Source of the DNA: Acanthosepion lycidas
Lineage: Eukaryota; Mollusca; Cephalopoda; Sepiida; Sepiidae
DNA length: 64,000 nucleotides
Reading direction: 5' to 3'
Assembly: GCA_963932145.1 (NCBI GenBank)
Contig: OZ010595.1
Coordinates: 84,019,383 to 84,083,382, forward strand
Shown: positions 11,991 through 24,530 of the stretch, piece by piece
How positions within the stretch are numbered: position 1 is the stretch's first letter
How the letters are laid out: each line of letters starts with the position of its first letter
Made by a program: the position numbers and the translations under genes
Notes under the pieces: generated by a model
Seen by the model: the letters and a program-made list of their open reading frames with translations, nothing else
Told to the model about the DNA's origin: nothing
Database searches by the model: none

Positions 11991-12814
11991 AGCAACCGAA
12001 ACTGTTATATATTGACCTGATTTGCATTAATAAGGCTGGAGTTTGTGAGGTAGCCTATAAACACCAATGCAAGCTAACCAGAGCAGGTCAGGTACGAGTA
12101 CAGATACACTGGCATTTATTAATTCTGTTGTACGTTTTGTTTTTGTTTTTTTTCAATAGTTCAGTAGGAGAGTATCCAGTAGCCGATATTTTTTTTATTG
12201 AAACTTTATTCAGATGACCTTTACAAAGTTCATGAAAACTATGTTTTTTTTCGTTTTTGTTTTTTTTAAATATTTCTAGCTTAAACTATAGGTGCATGTG
12301 GTAAGCAGGTTTATGCTACACTGACAAGAAAATGTCAACTTTCAAGGAATAATAACAAACACTAAGGGAGGAATCTGGATTTAAATTACACTCATCAAGG
12401 GCAGATCAATACGTTGATAGCTTGACATAATATTAGCTGAATTTTGATCTAAAATTTTAAAAACTCAAATTTCACCGAATATTCATCAGTGACAAGGGTG
12501 ATGGTTTGTTGAAAAATAAATATATTTTTCATCATCAGGTTATGTTGTACCTACATAGATATATGTAAATAGTTTATTAAAAGCAGGCACATATATTTGT
12601 TTGTAGCAGTAATATTTAAATGATTAGCTACAAAACAACTATTAACAGAGCTTTTGTGTGTCTTTTTTTTAAAAAGTTGATTGCCTACACACACATACAC
12701 GCAACCACAGTCGAGATTGTAAACTCCACAATACTTTCATTAATTGCCATAGTATGTGCTTTGCCAGGGCTACCTGTTTTTACTTTTTTGCTTTTTTTAA
12801 ATTCAGAATAGTCA

Positions 12815-13375
12815 TTCTCTTAAACTAGTTGCCACCCAAGGCTGAAAAGCCCAGGCTACCTTACTATTTACCCTATAATTGAAGATTTTGAATCCAGAGT
12901 TGTTCTTCTGAGACTGGTCACCACCCAAGGTTATAGAACCTAGTCTCATCATGTAATAGTAAACAAGCTGGGCTCATAGTTCATTAGTGGTTGATTCAGT
13001 TCTCACTGGGGGTGCCATACCTGTGGCTTTGTCCTTTTATCATCTGATCATTTGCACACTATTATTCTGATCGATTTTTTTTTTTATTTTTATGGATTAT
13101 AAAATCTGTTGGTTATTTAAAGTGGAAACATTCTTAATTGAAAGAATTTTTTTTTATTTTTTGAGTCGATATCGCATTAATAATCTTTGGCAATAACAAT
13201 GCTTTTAAAGATACAAGCCCTGCTCTTATACCCATAGCTGGTAAGGGGGGGGGGGCGAGAGAAAAGGTTGATCCCTACTTTTGCCAAGGATATTTATGTG
13301 TAAGTGAATATAACAAACTTGAATGGATATTTGAAATCAGTTCTACAATTTTTCATTAAACCAATTGCACATCAA
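12815..13375 (-). repeat. Two SINE fragments in tandem
   Basis: 12815-12990 carries the block ttgccacccaaggctgaaaa twice (again at 12925 as caccacccaaggtt), with agagttgttcttctgagact. 13060-13375 repeats the fuller arrangement of 7378-7660 (T-run, cccatagctggtaa, a G-run, aagtgaatataacaaactt) but the tRNA-like head is degraded. Confidence 0.65.
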
Positions 13376-13438
13376 CTATTATTCTGATAAATGTCTAATC
13401 AACATATGCTTTGTTGCAAATAAATATAGCAAATTTAA

Positions 13439-13457
13439 TATATATATATATATATAT
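13439..13457. repeat. Short (TA)n microsatellite
   Basis: Pure TA run of about 19 bases. Confidence 0.9.
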
Positions 13458-13484
13458 TAGTAAATATTATGCTTTTGGTATCTT

Positions 13485-14110
13485 ACCAAAAACTTACCAA
13501 TAAAGGTTGGAGCATGCTAGCAGGGTCAGTGCAAGGGTCTTGTATGCACCCTCCACTCTATTACATCTCAATTTTCAAAAGGTAGTATTCATATAAAACA
13601 CATTTTCTTTTGTAACTAATTATGTACAATAATGGATCATATTCAATATAGATGAACAATTCAATAAGAAAAATTGAAAATAAAATACAATGTATCTAAA
13701 TAGAAATTAGACACATTATAATAGGTCATTCTATCTTAAATAAATCAACAGTATTTTGTGGCAATTTTTAACATTATCATGGAATTTTTCTTGTTAAAAT
13801 GGTGAATAATTTTAACACTTTCAACATTATGGATAAAAAAAATAGTGAATTTTACATAGTGTTTCTTCGAGTCTCAGTATGAGCAAACCAACTTCATGGA
13901 TTTGAATGAAAAAAAAAAAAAAAAAAAAAAAAATCCATAAAATTTTTTGGTCCTTTAATAGTTGTATTTGGTATCATTTGTAATGTATATAAGTGCAAGC
14001 AGAAAACAGCAAATACTGAAAAGATAGTGAAGGTTGCAATGTTTGGGCCACCAATCAGAACCCCAACCCCGCCCATTAGGGTGGGTTGTTGGGTCGGCTT
14101 TAGTACACAC
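13485..14110. repeat. Unclassified dispersed repeat D, copy 1
   Basis: Aligns with 23090-23620 over several blocks: agcagggtcagtg / agcagggctggtg, tctcaattttc, taaataaatcaaca, caacattatggataaaaaaa / atagtgaatt, catgagcaaa-like, and aatgtatataagtgcaagca / gaaaacag. No terminal repeats or coding recognised. The reading frame at 13894-14292 on the minus strand runs through it and has no family match. Confidence 0.7.
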
Positions 14111-14299
14111 CAGGATTTCTTGTGAAGACAGTTAGCCCCCGGGAGGAAAAAAATATAAAACAAATAAAAAAATAAATGAATTATATCCGAGTGTTTTATT
14201 TTATTCAATATGCCATAATGCGGGCTGCCTGAGGCCACTCCTTTTGCAAGGGGTTGTAGCCATCGTCTGCATATATAAATAGGCGTGAACAAGGGAACT

Positions 14300-14840
14300 G
14301 ACCTATGCTAAGGGTTTACAGAGGCGTGGTTATTATTCCTGTGCTGTCAGTGGAGCTATGTTTCTCCTCGTTTTAGATGGGAGCAGTTGCTCCAGGGATT
14401 CCAACTATGTGGCAGCACCTTCCTCATTGCGTTAAGAGAAGTGGGGTCAGTATAATACCAATGCCAATGGGGGCTGGGAAAAACATGTATAAAGCACTTC
14501 ATGTTAAAATGAACTTGTGTCTCATCTAGTTTTGGTAGATACTTAGGATCAGTTTATTACCATGAAACATTTCATAATGCTTGGTATGTTTTTAGTAAGA
14601 TTAAAAAAATGTAACATTTACACTGTATATAGGTCGGTTTGACATAAGCAATTGTGTATGAAGCATTGTACAAAAAAAAAAATTACCTGTGTTTGGCTGA
14701 ATTATATTTCTGTTTAATGATTATATCTTTTGATGGATTTTATTTTTATTAATTCAAACGTTACTTTTTAGGGGATACCCTTATTTGAATAGAAAACAGT
14801 ATTTTTATTAGCCTAAATATGCAAGAAAACTTACTAAAGA
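14300..14840. other. Intron, nothing recognised
   Basis: 14300-14480 has locally higher GC (tgtttctcctcgttttagat, gggagcagttgctccaggga) without a recognisable gene. The rest is AT-rich. Confidence 0.45.
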
Positions 14841-14849
14841 AAATGTATC

Positions 14850-14940
14850 CACTGGCAAGAATTGAACCTGTGTCACCCTTTACAAGAGGAACTGCCATAT
14901 GATCTAGCATGTTTTGATTGCTTGGCTAAAAGAGCTTCAT
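14850..14940 (-). repeat. tRNA-like SINE head, second type
   Basis: The minus strand ends with acaggttcaattcttgccag, a clear B-box. The A-box side (ttagccaagcaatcaaaaca) is weak. It aligns with 46160-46255 (gaattgaacctgt..cacccttta), so the two form a family different from the SINE at 7378. Confidence 0.65.
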
Positions 14941-15235
14941 AATCCTATTTCTATTTTTGCATATAAAGCACATTCACTTTTCCAGATTTTTCTCAAAATG
15001 CATATCTATGAAACAAAGTAATTTCTAAAGAATTGATTGATTTTCTTATTTTTTTTCATTCAATGCAAGTTTGAATCCTGCTCGAAGGGCATATTTTCTT
15101 TTAAGTTTTCTTAAGTTCATGTACCGTTAGATGAAATAATCATTGTTTAATGGGCTGTCTACTCAAATATGGGTATCCACTGGAAAATGTTTGAAGTAAT
15201 ATCACTGTTTGGTACAATTTTCTCACTCTGCCTAT

Positions 15236-15238
<3 letters not shown>

Positions 15239-15290
<52 letters not shown>
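15239..15290. repeat. (TA)n microsatellite
   Basis: Pure TA run of about 26 units. Confidence 0.95.
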
Positions 15291-15300
<10 letters not shown>

Positions 15301-15424
15301 GGTTAATGGTCAGAGTTTCAGAGTCAGATCTAACCAGAAACAGTAATATCAAAAAGTGCTCAATACACGTGTGAAAAAACAAAATAAAAATAAAAGTAAA
15401 AATAACATGAACAGATTTTAACTT

Positions 15425-17960
15425 TAAAAATCAGGAGGTCAGTTGAATCCGCTACCTTGGTTTCAACCTTACAGTATCCTCAGGCGATTTTTTTATCAAA
15501 TGACCAGCATCACATTTTTTTTTAATTAAAAACAACACTACATTATTATTTTCAAAAATAAATAAACAAATGCACAATGTTGGGTGTAATAGAAAGGGAG
15601 GAGGAGGATGTGGAGAAGGAAGGAAAAAAGTAGAAGCAGAAGGGGGAAAAGAAGAAAGGCAAGTGTATTGCAAATGTATTAAAGGAAGAAGAGGGAAAGA
15701 AGGAGTAGGAAGGGAAGAAGAAGAAAAGGGGGGAAGAGAAGAAAAAGAAGAAAAGGGGGGAAGAGAAGAAAAAGAAGAAAAGGGGGGAAGAGAAGAAAAA
15801 GAAGAAAAGGGGGGAAGAAAAAGAAGAAAAGGGGGGAAGAAAAAGAAGAAAAGGGGGGAAGAAAAAGAAGAAAAGGGGAGAAGAAAAAGAAGAAAAGGGG
15901 GGAAGAAAAAGAAGAAAAGGGGGGAAGAGGAGAAGAAAAGGGGGGAAGAGGAGAAGAAAAGGGGGAAGAGGAGAAGAAAAGGGGGGAAGAGGAGAAGAAA
16001 AAGGGGGAAGAGGAGAAGAAAAAGGGGGAAGAGGAGAAGAAAAAGGGGGAAGAGGAGAAGAAAAAGGGGGAAGAGGAGAAGAAAAAGGGGGAAGAGGAGA
16101 AGAAAAGGGGGAAGAGGAGAAGAAAAGGGGGAAGAGGAGAAAAAGAAGAAGAAAAGGGGGGAAGAGAAGAAGAAGAAGAAGAAAGGGGAAGAAGAAGAAA
16201 AAGGGAAGAAGAAGAAAAGAGGGGAAGAGAAGAAGAAAAGGGGGGAAGAGAAGAAGAAGAAAAGAGGGGAAGAGAAGAAGAAGAAAAGAGAAGAAGAAAA
16301 GGGGAGAGAAGAAGAAGAAAAGAGAGGAGAGAAGAAGAAGAAAAGAGAGGAGAGAAAAATAAGAAAGAGGGGAGAGAAGAAGAAGAAAGAGAGGAGAGAA
16401 GAAGAAGAAAGAGAGGAGAGAAGAAGAAGAAGAAAGAGGAGGAGAAGAAGAAAGAGGAGGAGAAGAAGAAAGAGGAGGAGAAGAAGAAAGGTGGGAAGAG
16501 AAGAAGAAGAAAGGTGGGAAGAGAAGAAGAAAGGTGGGAAGAGAAGAAGAAGAAAGGTGGGAAGAGAAGAAGAGGAGGGGGAAGAGAAGAAGAAGAAAGG
16601 TGGGGAAGAGAAGAAGAAGAGGAGGGGGAAGAGAAGAAGAAGAGGAGGGGAAGAGAAGAAGAAGAGGAGGGGAAGAGAAGAAGAAGAGGAGGGGGAAGAG
16701 AAGAAGAGGAAGAGGAAGGGGAAGAAAAAGGGAAGAAGAAGAAGGTGGAAGAGAAGAAGAAGGGGGAAGAGGAGAAGAAAAAGAAGAAAAGGGGGGAAGA
16801 AAAAGAAGAAAAGGGGGGAAGAAAAAGAAGAAAAGGGGGGAAGAGGAGAAGAAAAGGGGGGAAGAGGAGAAGAAAAGGGGGGAAGAGGAGAAGAAAAGGG
16901 GGAAGAGGAGAAGAAAAGGGGGGAAGAGGAGAAGAAAAAGGGGGAAGAGGAGAAGAAAAAGGGGGAAGAGGAGAAGAAAAAGGGGGAAGAGGAGAAGAAA
17001 AAGGGGGAAGAGGAGAAGGGGGGAAGAGGAGAAGAAAAGGGGGAAGAGGAGAAGAAAAGGGGGGAAGAGGAGAAAAAGAAGAAGAAAAGGGGGGAAGAGA
17101 AGAAGAAGAAGAAGAAAGGGGAAGAAGAAGAAAAGAGGGGAAGAGAAGAAGAAAAGGGGGGAAGAGAAGAAGAAGAAAAGAGGGGAAGAGAAGAAGAAGA
17201 AAAGGGGAGAGAAGAAGAAGAAAAGGGGAGAGAAGAAGAAGAAAAGGGGAGAGAAGAAGAAGAAAAGAGAGGAGAGAAAAATAAGAAAGAGGGGAGAGAA
17301 GAAGAAGAAAGAGAGGAGAGAAGAAGAAGAAGAAAGAGGAGGAGAAGAAGAAAGAGGAGGAGAAGAAGAAAGAGGAGGAGAAGAAGAAAGAGGAGGAGAA
17401 GAAGAAAGGTGGGAAGAGAAGAAGAAGAAAGGTGGGAAGAGAAGAAGAAAGGTGGGAAGAGAAGAAGAAGAAAGGTGGGAAGAGAAGAAGAGGAGGGGGA
17501 AGAGAAGAAGAAGAAAGGTGGGGAAGAGAAGAAGAAGAGGAGGGGGAAGAGAAGAAGAAGAGGAGGGGAAGAGAAGAAGAAGAGGAGGGGAAGAGAAGAA
17601 GAAGAGGAGGGGGAAGAGAAGAAGAGGAAGAGGAAGGGGAAGAAAAAGGGAAGAAGAAGAAGGTGGAAGAGAAGAAGAAGGGGGAAGAGAAGAAAAAGAG
17701 GAAGAGAAGAAAAAGAAAGAGGAAGGGGAAGAGAAGAAAAATGGGGAAAAGAAGAAGAAGGTGGAAGAGATGAAAAGCAAGTGTATCGTAAATGTATTAA
17801 AGGAAGCAGGAAAAGAAGGAGGAGAAGAGGGAAGAGAAGAAAAGCAAACATATTGTAAATGTATCAGTGAGAGTTTAAATTATTTTTTTTTTTTTTATCC
17901 AGCCTCATATGCACTTAAGAAAAATTTTCTGATATATATATTTTGCAAGAATTTTTAGCT
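15425..17960. repeat. Dispersed repeat E with a 2-kb expanded purine core
   Basis: The left flank (aggaggtcagttgaatccgc, ttggtttcaaccttacagta, tcctcaggcgatttt, aataaataaacaaatgcaca, aaagggagga..gatgtggaga) and the right flank (ccagcctcatatgcacttaa) also bound a compact copy at 49430-49780. There only about 100 bp of purine DNA lies between them; here about 2.1 kb does. Confidence 0.92.
15720..17775. repeat. Homopurine (GA/GGA/GAA) tract with 0.92-kb duplication
   Basis: The plus strand is almost wholly A and G, built from units such as ggggggaagaggagaagaaa and gaagagaagaagaagaaagg, with rare T in ggtggg and aaataag. Two long blocks repeat at about 920 bp: the ggtgggaagagaagaagaag cluster at about 16490 and 17405, the gaaaaataagaaagagggga join at about 16353 and 17274, and aaaaagggaagaagaagaag at about 16724 and 17642. 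The 250-800-residue reading frames here on both strands are pure Lys/Arg/Glu/Gly or Phe/Ser/Leu/Pro repeats and not genes. Confidence 0.95.
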
Positions 17961-18191
17961 GCCAAAATTGCCAGTTCTTTTTCTGTAGTTAACTGGTGGA
18001 AAGGCATTTTAGTCAGGCAGGTTTTTGTCAAAGTGCTCAATATCAAAAGGTAAGGATAGAGTGTTGATAGAATTAATGTGGAGAAACATACCATTTAATT
18101 GTGTGATGTTATTTCAGTCATGCCAACTTCAAAGTTTCATGAGTGCATTGTAGTAATGCCTTCACTCTTCAGGGCTATTGATTTCTCTTGA

Positions 18192-18199
18192 ATATATAT

Positions 18200-18235
<36 letters not shown>
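18192..18235. repeat. (TA)n microsatellite
   Basis: TA run with one GA interruption near 18201. Confidence 0.95.
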
Positions 18236-18239
<4 letters not shown>

Positions 18240-18325
18240 TAATGCATGTTTCATTAAATAATATAGACAAGTTTTATCTATTTTAAGTAAGTTCCTTTCA
18301 TATTGTCTGATAAGCTTGGATTAAA
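18236..18325 (+). repeat. Dispersed repeat F, copy 1
   Basis: Follows the TA run with aatgcatgtttcattaaata, atatagacaagttttatcta, taagtaagttcctttcatat, tgtctgataagctt. Near-identical blocks follow the TA or GT runs at 40325-40430 and 43587-43665, so the microsatellite is part of the element's edge. Confidence 0.85.
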
Positions 18326-18607
18326 AATAAATCCATTAATTCTTTATATTGATATAATAATGTATATTTAGGCAACAAGTTTATCTTATAATTTTAAATG
18401 GCTAAATACATTAGTCTTACCACCACATCTCTTTCTCACCAACACACTTGTCATATTTCTCAATAGGGTGCAATTTATTGTCACATCAAATATTTCCATA
18501 TCCATGATACAATTTTACATCAAAAAATATTAGAAAATAATGGAAGCGATCTACATTAAAGGAAAAGTGGTAAGCATAAATAATATTTGCTTCAACAATG
18601 GTGACCA

Positions 18608-18640
18608 TGTGCTCAAGTGTATAAACACTTGAGCACATCT
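18608..18640. repeat. Short perfect hairpin
   Basis: tgtgctcaagtgt / ata / aacacttgagcaca: about 14-bp arms with a tiny loop. Confidence 0.85.
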
Positions 18641-18959
18641 TAACTGCAAATCGACCATGACATTATGACACATTATATTTACATTAAAGACAGGCTGTAA
18701 TTTCAAATCGTAACCAACTAATTCATCAAATATTTTTCAAGAGATGGAAACAAGAATCTACTTACATGGATAACTTACATCTTTCTAAGCGCCTTCATTC
18801 TGATGATGACCGATAGGATGGCCAGAATCGTTAGGACTTTCCCTTCCTCCTAATTCAACTATGGATTTCCATTTAATGTAAAGTGATTAGTTTGAAACCA
18901 AGAAAGGTTGATTAAAAAAAAAAAACTGCTTTTTACTGTCGGTTACATTCAGCTAAACC

Positions 18960-19002
18960 TGTGTGTGTGCGTATGTGTGTGTATATATATATATATATAT
19001 AT
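18960..19002. repeat. (GT)n(TA)n microsatellite
   Basis: Mixed run of GT/GC units passing into TA units. Confidence 0.9.
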
Positions 19003-19144
19003 GATGGACTCATTCAGTTCTTATTTTTGTACTGTATGTCACACTTCACTGCTGCTAGTGACTTGCATACAAGTCCACATATCATGCAACAGCGACGATC
19101 TCAAACATAGCAACAGGAATACTTGCTGACACTTTTCACTGTTG

Positions 19145-19583
19145 TCTTTTGTCTCTTAGCTGGTCAATATGACCAATTAAAAAATTTCTGATATCTATCT
19201 GGCACAAAAATGATCTATTTTTGAGCAATTTGCTCAAAGTTAGCATTGACAGCTGAGAGGGTACTCTTTAACTTGTCTTTATACCTGAGCCAGAGCTTTC
19301 CAACACATCTTTGTCCACTGTGAAGCTGGCTATACATGAGGACCTTAGGTATTCTGCCATCACTCATCCTTGCAACATGACAAATCCAGCAAAGTTGTCA
19401 CTGCATCAGGAAAGTCTCAATTCCACCAATGTTGCAATTTGCAAGAAGATTGGCATTGGAAGCTCTTTCATCAAAAGTATAGCCACAGATCACATGGAGA
19501 CAACTTTTGTAGAAGACGTCCAGCTGATTGAGGGTTCCATGATTCTCACCCATACAACAATACAATTTTAACAACAGTATCAA
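19145..19583 (-). pseudogene. LINE reverse-transcriptase C-terminal remnant
   Basis: The minus strand reads, with breaks, NQLDVFYKSCLHVICGYTFD, ERASNANLLANCNIGGIETF, then after a stop WICHVARMSDGRIPKVLMYS, QLHSGQRCVGKLWLRYKDKL. This matches the order 'L..FH.RCLR.ILGI.W.DR..N..VL......S.E..L....L.W.GHV.RM...R.PK...YG.L..G.R..G.P..R.KD.L' of an animal LINE. Stops and lost residues make it dead. It lies in the same orientation as DYRK1A, about 190 bp below the exon B donor. Confidence 0.85.
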
Positions 19584-19734
19584 CTTTAATTACACAAACA
19601 CCATACTCATATAAATCCCATTTATTTATCCCAATTTAAATGCAATTGCAATGCTTATTGTTCTTACAACTTCTCAAAAGAAACGAGTAAATGTTGTTGT
19701 AAAGAAAATCATTGTTGAAAATAAATATATATTA

Positions 19735-20088
<354 letters not shown>

Positions 20089-20219
20089 TTAGGGGTGAGA
20101 ATATTTAGCACGCCCTTGTATATGTAAATACAATTTCAACAGTGTGCACACATGTAAAGTAATACAGATTTATTTACATTGCTTATGTTTGGACTAATGT
20201 CCTCAACTTTGACGTTGTT

Positions 20220-20300
20220 ATTATCATCATCATCATCATTTAATTCTGTTCCTTAGGTAGCAAATACATTGCATCCCCTATAAGGGCTTGCCTGTCCCCT
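20220..20300. other. (TCA/TTA)n low-complexity patch
   Basis: gttattatcatcatcatcat followed by ttctgttccttaggtagcaa: a short triplet run with no further context. Confidence 0.6.
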
Positions 20301-20514
20301 GCCCACAAATCTGTAATCATTTTTTTAAAAACTTCCACTAAGCGCCAATTTGGATGTGTTGAAGCTGTATATATGTGTTTTTAAAAAGAAGGGCAACATA
20401 GAGGAAGCAATAACACTTTCATGCATTTAATGCCTGCTTTAGTGAAATGCTATAGTAATATGAAATATACCAGCCTGAAATGAAACTCATTCACTTTTCA
20501 CAAATAACTTTCAA

Positions 20515-20705
20515 AATCTTAAGATCAGTTATGCATGGTTTTCCTCTGTCCCTCTTGCCTTCAATCTGTCCTGTGAGTATCAAATTTTCCAAACCCTCCT
20601 TCCTCATTATGGGCCCTAGAAATTTCAGCTGTCTCTTCCTGATGTTATGTATAAGTGTTCTTTTGTTTCCATTTTCTCTAAAACTTCATCTTGTCTCAAA
20701 TTCTT
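20515..20705 (-). pseudogene. LINE reverse-transcriptase C-terminal remnant
   Basis: The minus strand reads NIRKRQLKFLGPIMRKEGLE then NLILTGQIEGKRDRGKP. This is the same tail as 5730-5970, with GH changed to GP in the conserved FLGHIM motif. It is 5'-truncated. Confidence 0.85.
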
Positions 20706-20709
20706 AGTT

Positions 20710-22970
20710 CATGAGAATACTATTATTATAACAACAACAAAGATGAGGATATTAGTCCAAATGTAACTAGACAATATCAGTTCATGAAATCTGTGAAGGA
20801 GAAGACACCAATAAAGCAATAAGGGAAATAAAAAGTCATACATTACTCAAAGAGCACTTCCCAACATTTCACAAATCTTAAGTCTCATCAGTACCATTTT
20901 TTATTTGTTACTTGGATGGTAGGCATATCACCTTCCAAAATTCAGGAGTATTTCTTTTTCAAATGCCATCTATGAAGTAGATAATCATGGCTCTCCACAG
21001 AGACCTTTTTTTAATGTATAAACTGCCATGACTTTGCAATAGAATAACTTTCTTTAACAAGTTTCCACAATTTTATTAAAATACAATAATTCAATGAATT
21101 TTGATAAATATTTTTGTAAAAATGAATGTTTTTCAACAAAAAATTTCTGATACAAATTATTTTTTAATTTCATTTACAGGTAAAAAAAACAAAAAAAACA
21201 ACTCACTTTTCACTAATAATTTTCAAAATTTTCAAAACTCTTTTACTACTGACACAAAGATTTACTTTTATACAAGTTTGTTTCTGGATATTTTGTTTTA
21301 TTAAATCTCAGCTTAGTTTTCCCACTCAACGTCTTTTTTTTTTATTCATATGTACTGCGTAACAATTATCTCCATTTTTAGAGGCATTCCATGTCATCTG
21401 GAGATGATTTCAAGTATACAGGAGGATGTGTTTTGGTTATATATACAAATGAACCAAATTGAAAAAACACTTTTTTTCCTCTAGCATGTTCGATAATATA
21501 ATTTGACCTCAGATTGTGATTATGCCCAGTTAGATTTATTATCCTACTATATTCAACCAGGAGAAAAAGTTCATCCCTGGCCTAAGAGAAAATATTTTAT
21601 TAAACTGGCAGTACCTGTGAAAATTTTCAGGTTTTCTTATTTGAATTTTCTATGAAGCAGAATTCTTAAGTTAATGATTGAATAAGCTCCTTGCAAGTTC
21701 CATGACTATAAAATAACTGTGAAAATATTTGAGCTTAATAAAATATTTTACAATAACAATCAAAATGTGAATGCAGGTCATTGTTTAAAGTAAGAGGGTA
21801 TAAATGAAAAGATTAAAAATTGATAAGTTTTTTCAATTCACTGAAGCTGAACTTAAGCAAACACAAATTGCTATAAAACCAAAATATCAACCTGAAAACT
21901 CAATTCATGTACTTAAATAGTCCCGTCAGATCAAGACTTTCATATAGATGCCATGCAGGGCAGCAAACCTGCTCAGAAATAACTACTGGTTGTATACAAC
22001 CACTCACTAAGATCAATGGTGGAAAAAAGGCTTTGAACAAGGTCAAACACTATGAAAGTATAAAAATAAATTTTTATGCTAAAAATACCAGCAATACATT
22101 TTCATATTAAAAATAAAAAAACTATTCCTAGAAATACATTTTTAAACCCCCACTAAAAAAAAAAAAAATAATACCAGCAATACATTTTTGTAAATGAAAT
22201 TACTAATGCTCTCAAGAAATTTAGATTTCAGCATTAAATGACTCATTGATGTGCCGCTAAACAAACAAAGGTTAGGAAGGAAACCTCCATCAGTATTGGA
22301 ATAAGCAAGAACAAGCACTGGACTTGAGAAAAATTATTTAAATTTCAACCAATTGTATTACTGTAATAATAATAAATATCAACTGTTTCCTTGTAAAGAA
22401 ACAGCTATTATTACCATTATTGTATGAGAGTGTTATTGCCTCCTTGCTTTCTTTTTCTCACTAAAACCAGTCAGTATCTTTGATATGCCTTTTGCTTTCA
22501 TCTTTTATCACAATCAAAATGGAAGGGTCTATTATTTACCTGAGGTAATAGTAGGGTGTAATACATGTGCTAACTTACAAACAGAGGAACAGACCTAATT
22601 ATAATTTGATTGATGCTGTAGTAGACCTATTAAAATTGGTGCAGTGTCAACCATTTAATAATAATCTATTTTCATTACATTTCCCTATTATTAACATTTT
22701 TGTGGCAACAGAAGAAAAAAAAAACAAAGAAAAGCAAGAGATTATTTGTTTCACTTGCCTTTCTCCATTGTTGGGAAAAATATCTTATTTATTGGTCTTC
22801 CTTAAAAGCTATGTTTACTCCCTTGCATTCAAATCTTTCATGCCCATAAATAAAAAAAATGTAGTGTTGACAAATCTAATAGACTAAGATTATTTTAAAA
22901 TCTAATTCATTCCATCAATCAGCTGTCCTGTTAATATTGTAATAAAACATTCCATGGAAATTAAGAAAAA
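20710..22970. other. AT-rich intron, nothing recognised
   Basis: No exon or transposon coding seen on either strand. Short frames at 21101, 21907 and 22567 have no recognisable motif. A gttaat/aaaaataccagcaatacattt phrase is repeated at 22082 and 22170. Confidence 0.45.
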
Positions 22971-22988
22971 AAACATTCAGTTCAGTTT

Positions 22989-23037
22989 GTGTGTGTGTGT
23001 GGGGGGGGGGGTAGTAGTAGTAGTAGTAGTAGTAGTA
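22989..23037. repeat. (GT)n-(G)n-(TAG)n compound microsatellite
   Basis: Three adjoining simple repeats: about 8 GT units, about 10 G, and 8 to 9 TAG units. Confidence 0.93.
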
Positions 23038-23089
23038 ACATGAAGTTTTTTGTTTAGTATTTTTTTTTTATACACACAAATATGCATTG

Positions 23090-23620
23090 GGAAATGTGAA
23101 GATCCCATTTGGGACCCAGAAGCAGGGCTGGTGTAAAGATCTTGTGGGCCCATGCCTAATCTATCATATTGCCCACCCCCTCTAGTCTACTAGAGCTCAA
23201 TTTTCCAAATACAAAACATGAAAGAGATATGTCATAGGAAATCATTATATCTAAAATAAATCAACAATGTTTTGTTTTTTGCTGCAGTTTTTAAACATCA
23301 ATTTGAGATTTTTCTCTTTAAAAAGTTAAACACTTTTTTTTAACACATTCAACATTATGGATAAAAAAAATAGTGAATTTATTATAGCGTTTTTTCAAGA
23401 CTTGGCATGAGCAAAACAAATTCACAGGAAAAAGAAAAAAAAAAAAAAAAAGAATAAGATTCCAGAGTTATGTCAAAATCCACAAATTTCTTTTATCATT
23501 TAATAGTCAATTGTACTTTTGTAACATATGTAAATGTAAGTAGAAAAAGAGTAAATGTTGATAAGATAGTAAGAAACACAAAGTCCAGGGGTGTTTTGTA
23601 GTATGCACCGGCCATGCTTG
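23090..23620. repeat. Unclassified dispersed repeat D, copy 2
   Basis: Collinear with 13485-14110 through the blocks listed there, in the same orientation, with different A-run lengths and indels. Function unknown. Confidence 0.7.
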
Positions 23621-24293
23621 AAAGTAAATGAATATACAACAGAATTCATTGTCAGCAGCAATGAAAATAAAGACAAATACTGTTTAAAAAAATAAATTTT
23701 TTTTTAAAAAAAATGAAATGTTCATATACATTTCTGTAGCTGAAATGAACTTTTCACAATACCTGAAAAGTAACAATGTTTATGATACAGAAAAAGAATA
23801 TCTAAGTAATTTTCAATTGTACTGAGTTTTCTTTAATTCAATCAAAACTCAGGACAGCTGAAAATTTAGAAATTACTTTCATATTGCAGAGAAAAAAATA
23901 ATTTATTTTAAAATGTTTTAGAAAAATTAAATATTGATTAAAAAACAAACTTTTCATATAATTTTGAGGAAAATCATAAAATAATATTCCTAGAAAAATA
24001 TTAGAGTACTTTTGGCACAACATTCTTCTCTACATGACTAACTCTAAATTCTTGCAATTACCAAAGTTCTAGGTAGGTATGAAATACTAAAAAAATAGTC
24101 TTTGGTTAAATATTGGTTAGTGCAAATGTATTCCAGCCTTGACTAAAACTTTGGTTGCTCGAATCTATTCTTTCGAAAGCGACTTTGGCTGATCTTTTTG
24201 AAAAGTGTTAATGGCAGCAACTCTAAACTGAAGAAAAACCAGGCATTTATATTTACTTTTTCTGTCTCTCTCTCTCTCTTTCATACACACATC

Positions 24294-24347
24294 TGGTATT
24301 TTCAATTTTGTGTGGATCATTGACCGCACAAAACTGAAAATACCAGA
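24294..24347. repeat. Palindromic element with TGGTATTTTCA arms
   Basis: tggtattttcaattttgtg and the inverse cacaaaactgaaaatacca enclose about 14 bases. The arm also occurs at about 32497-32512 beside the block tctcaatctctgaggaagtt, and at 24350-24410 beside a matching tcaatctctgatgaagcttt, so it belongs to a dispersed family. Confidence 0.8.
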
Positions 24348-24434
24348 ATTTGTCTTTTTTCTTTCAATCTCTGATGAAGCTTTAATAAAAGTGAAACATG
24401 TTAGACTGATAAAGGTATCCTATTTGTTCTTTAT

Positions 24435-24436
<2 letters not shown>

Positions 24437-24495
<59 letters not shown>

Positions 24496-24530
24496 ATAGT
24501 GTGTATATTATATATATATATGATTTGCAC
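24437..24530. repeat. (TA)n with GT segment
   Basis: About 23 TA units, then GT units and a second shorter TA run. Confidence 0.95.

Noticed and set aside
13894..14292. 132-codon minus-strand frame
   Set aside because: Lies across unclassified repeat D and a 19-base A-run; no known domain.
15452..17958. Reading frames of 256-799 codons on both strands
   Set aside because: They are translations of a purine tandem repeat (only Lys/Arg/Glu/Gly or Phe/Ser/Leu/Pro), present in several frames at once, with no domain.
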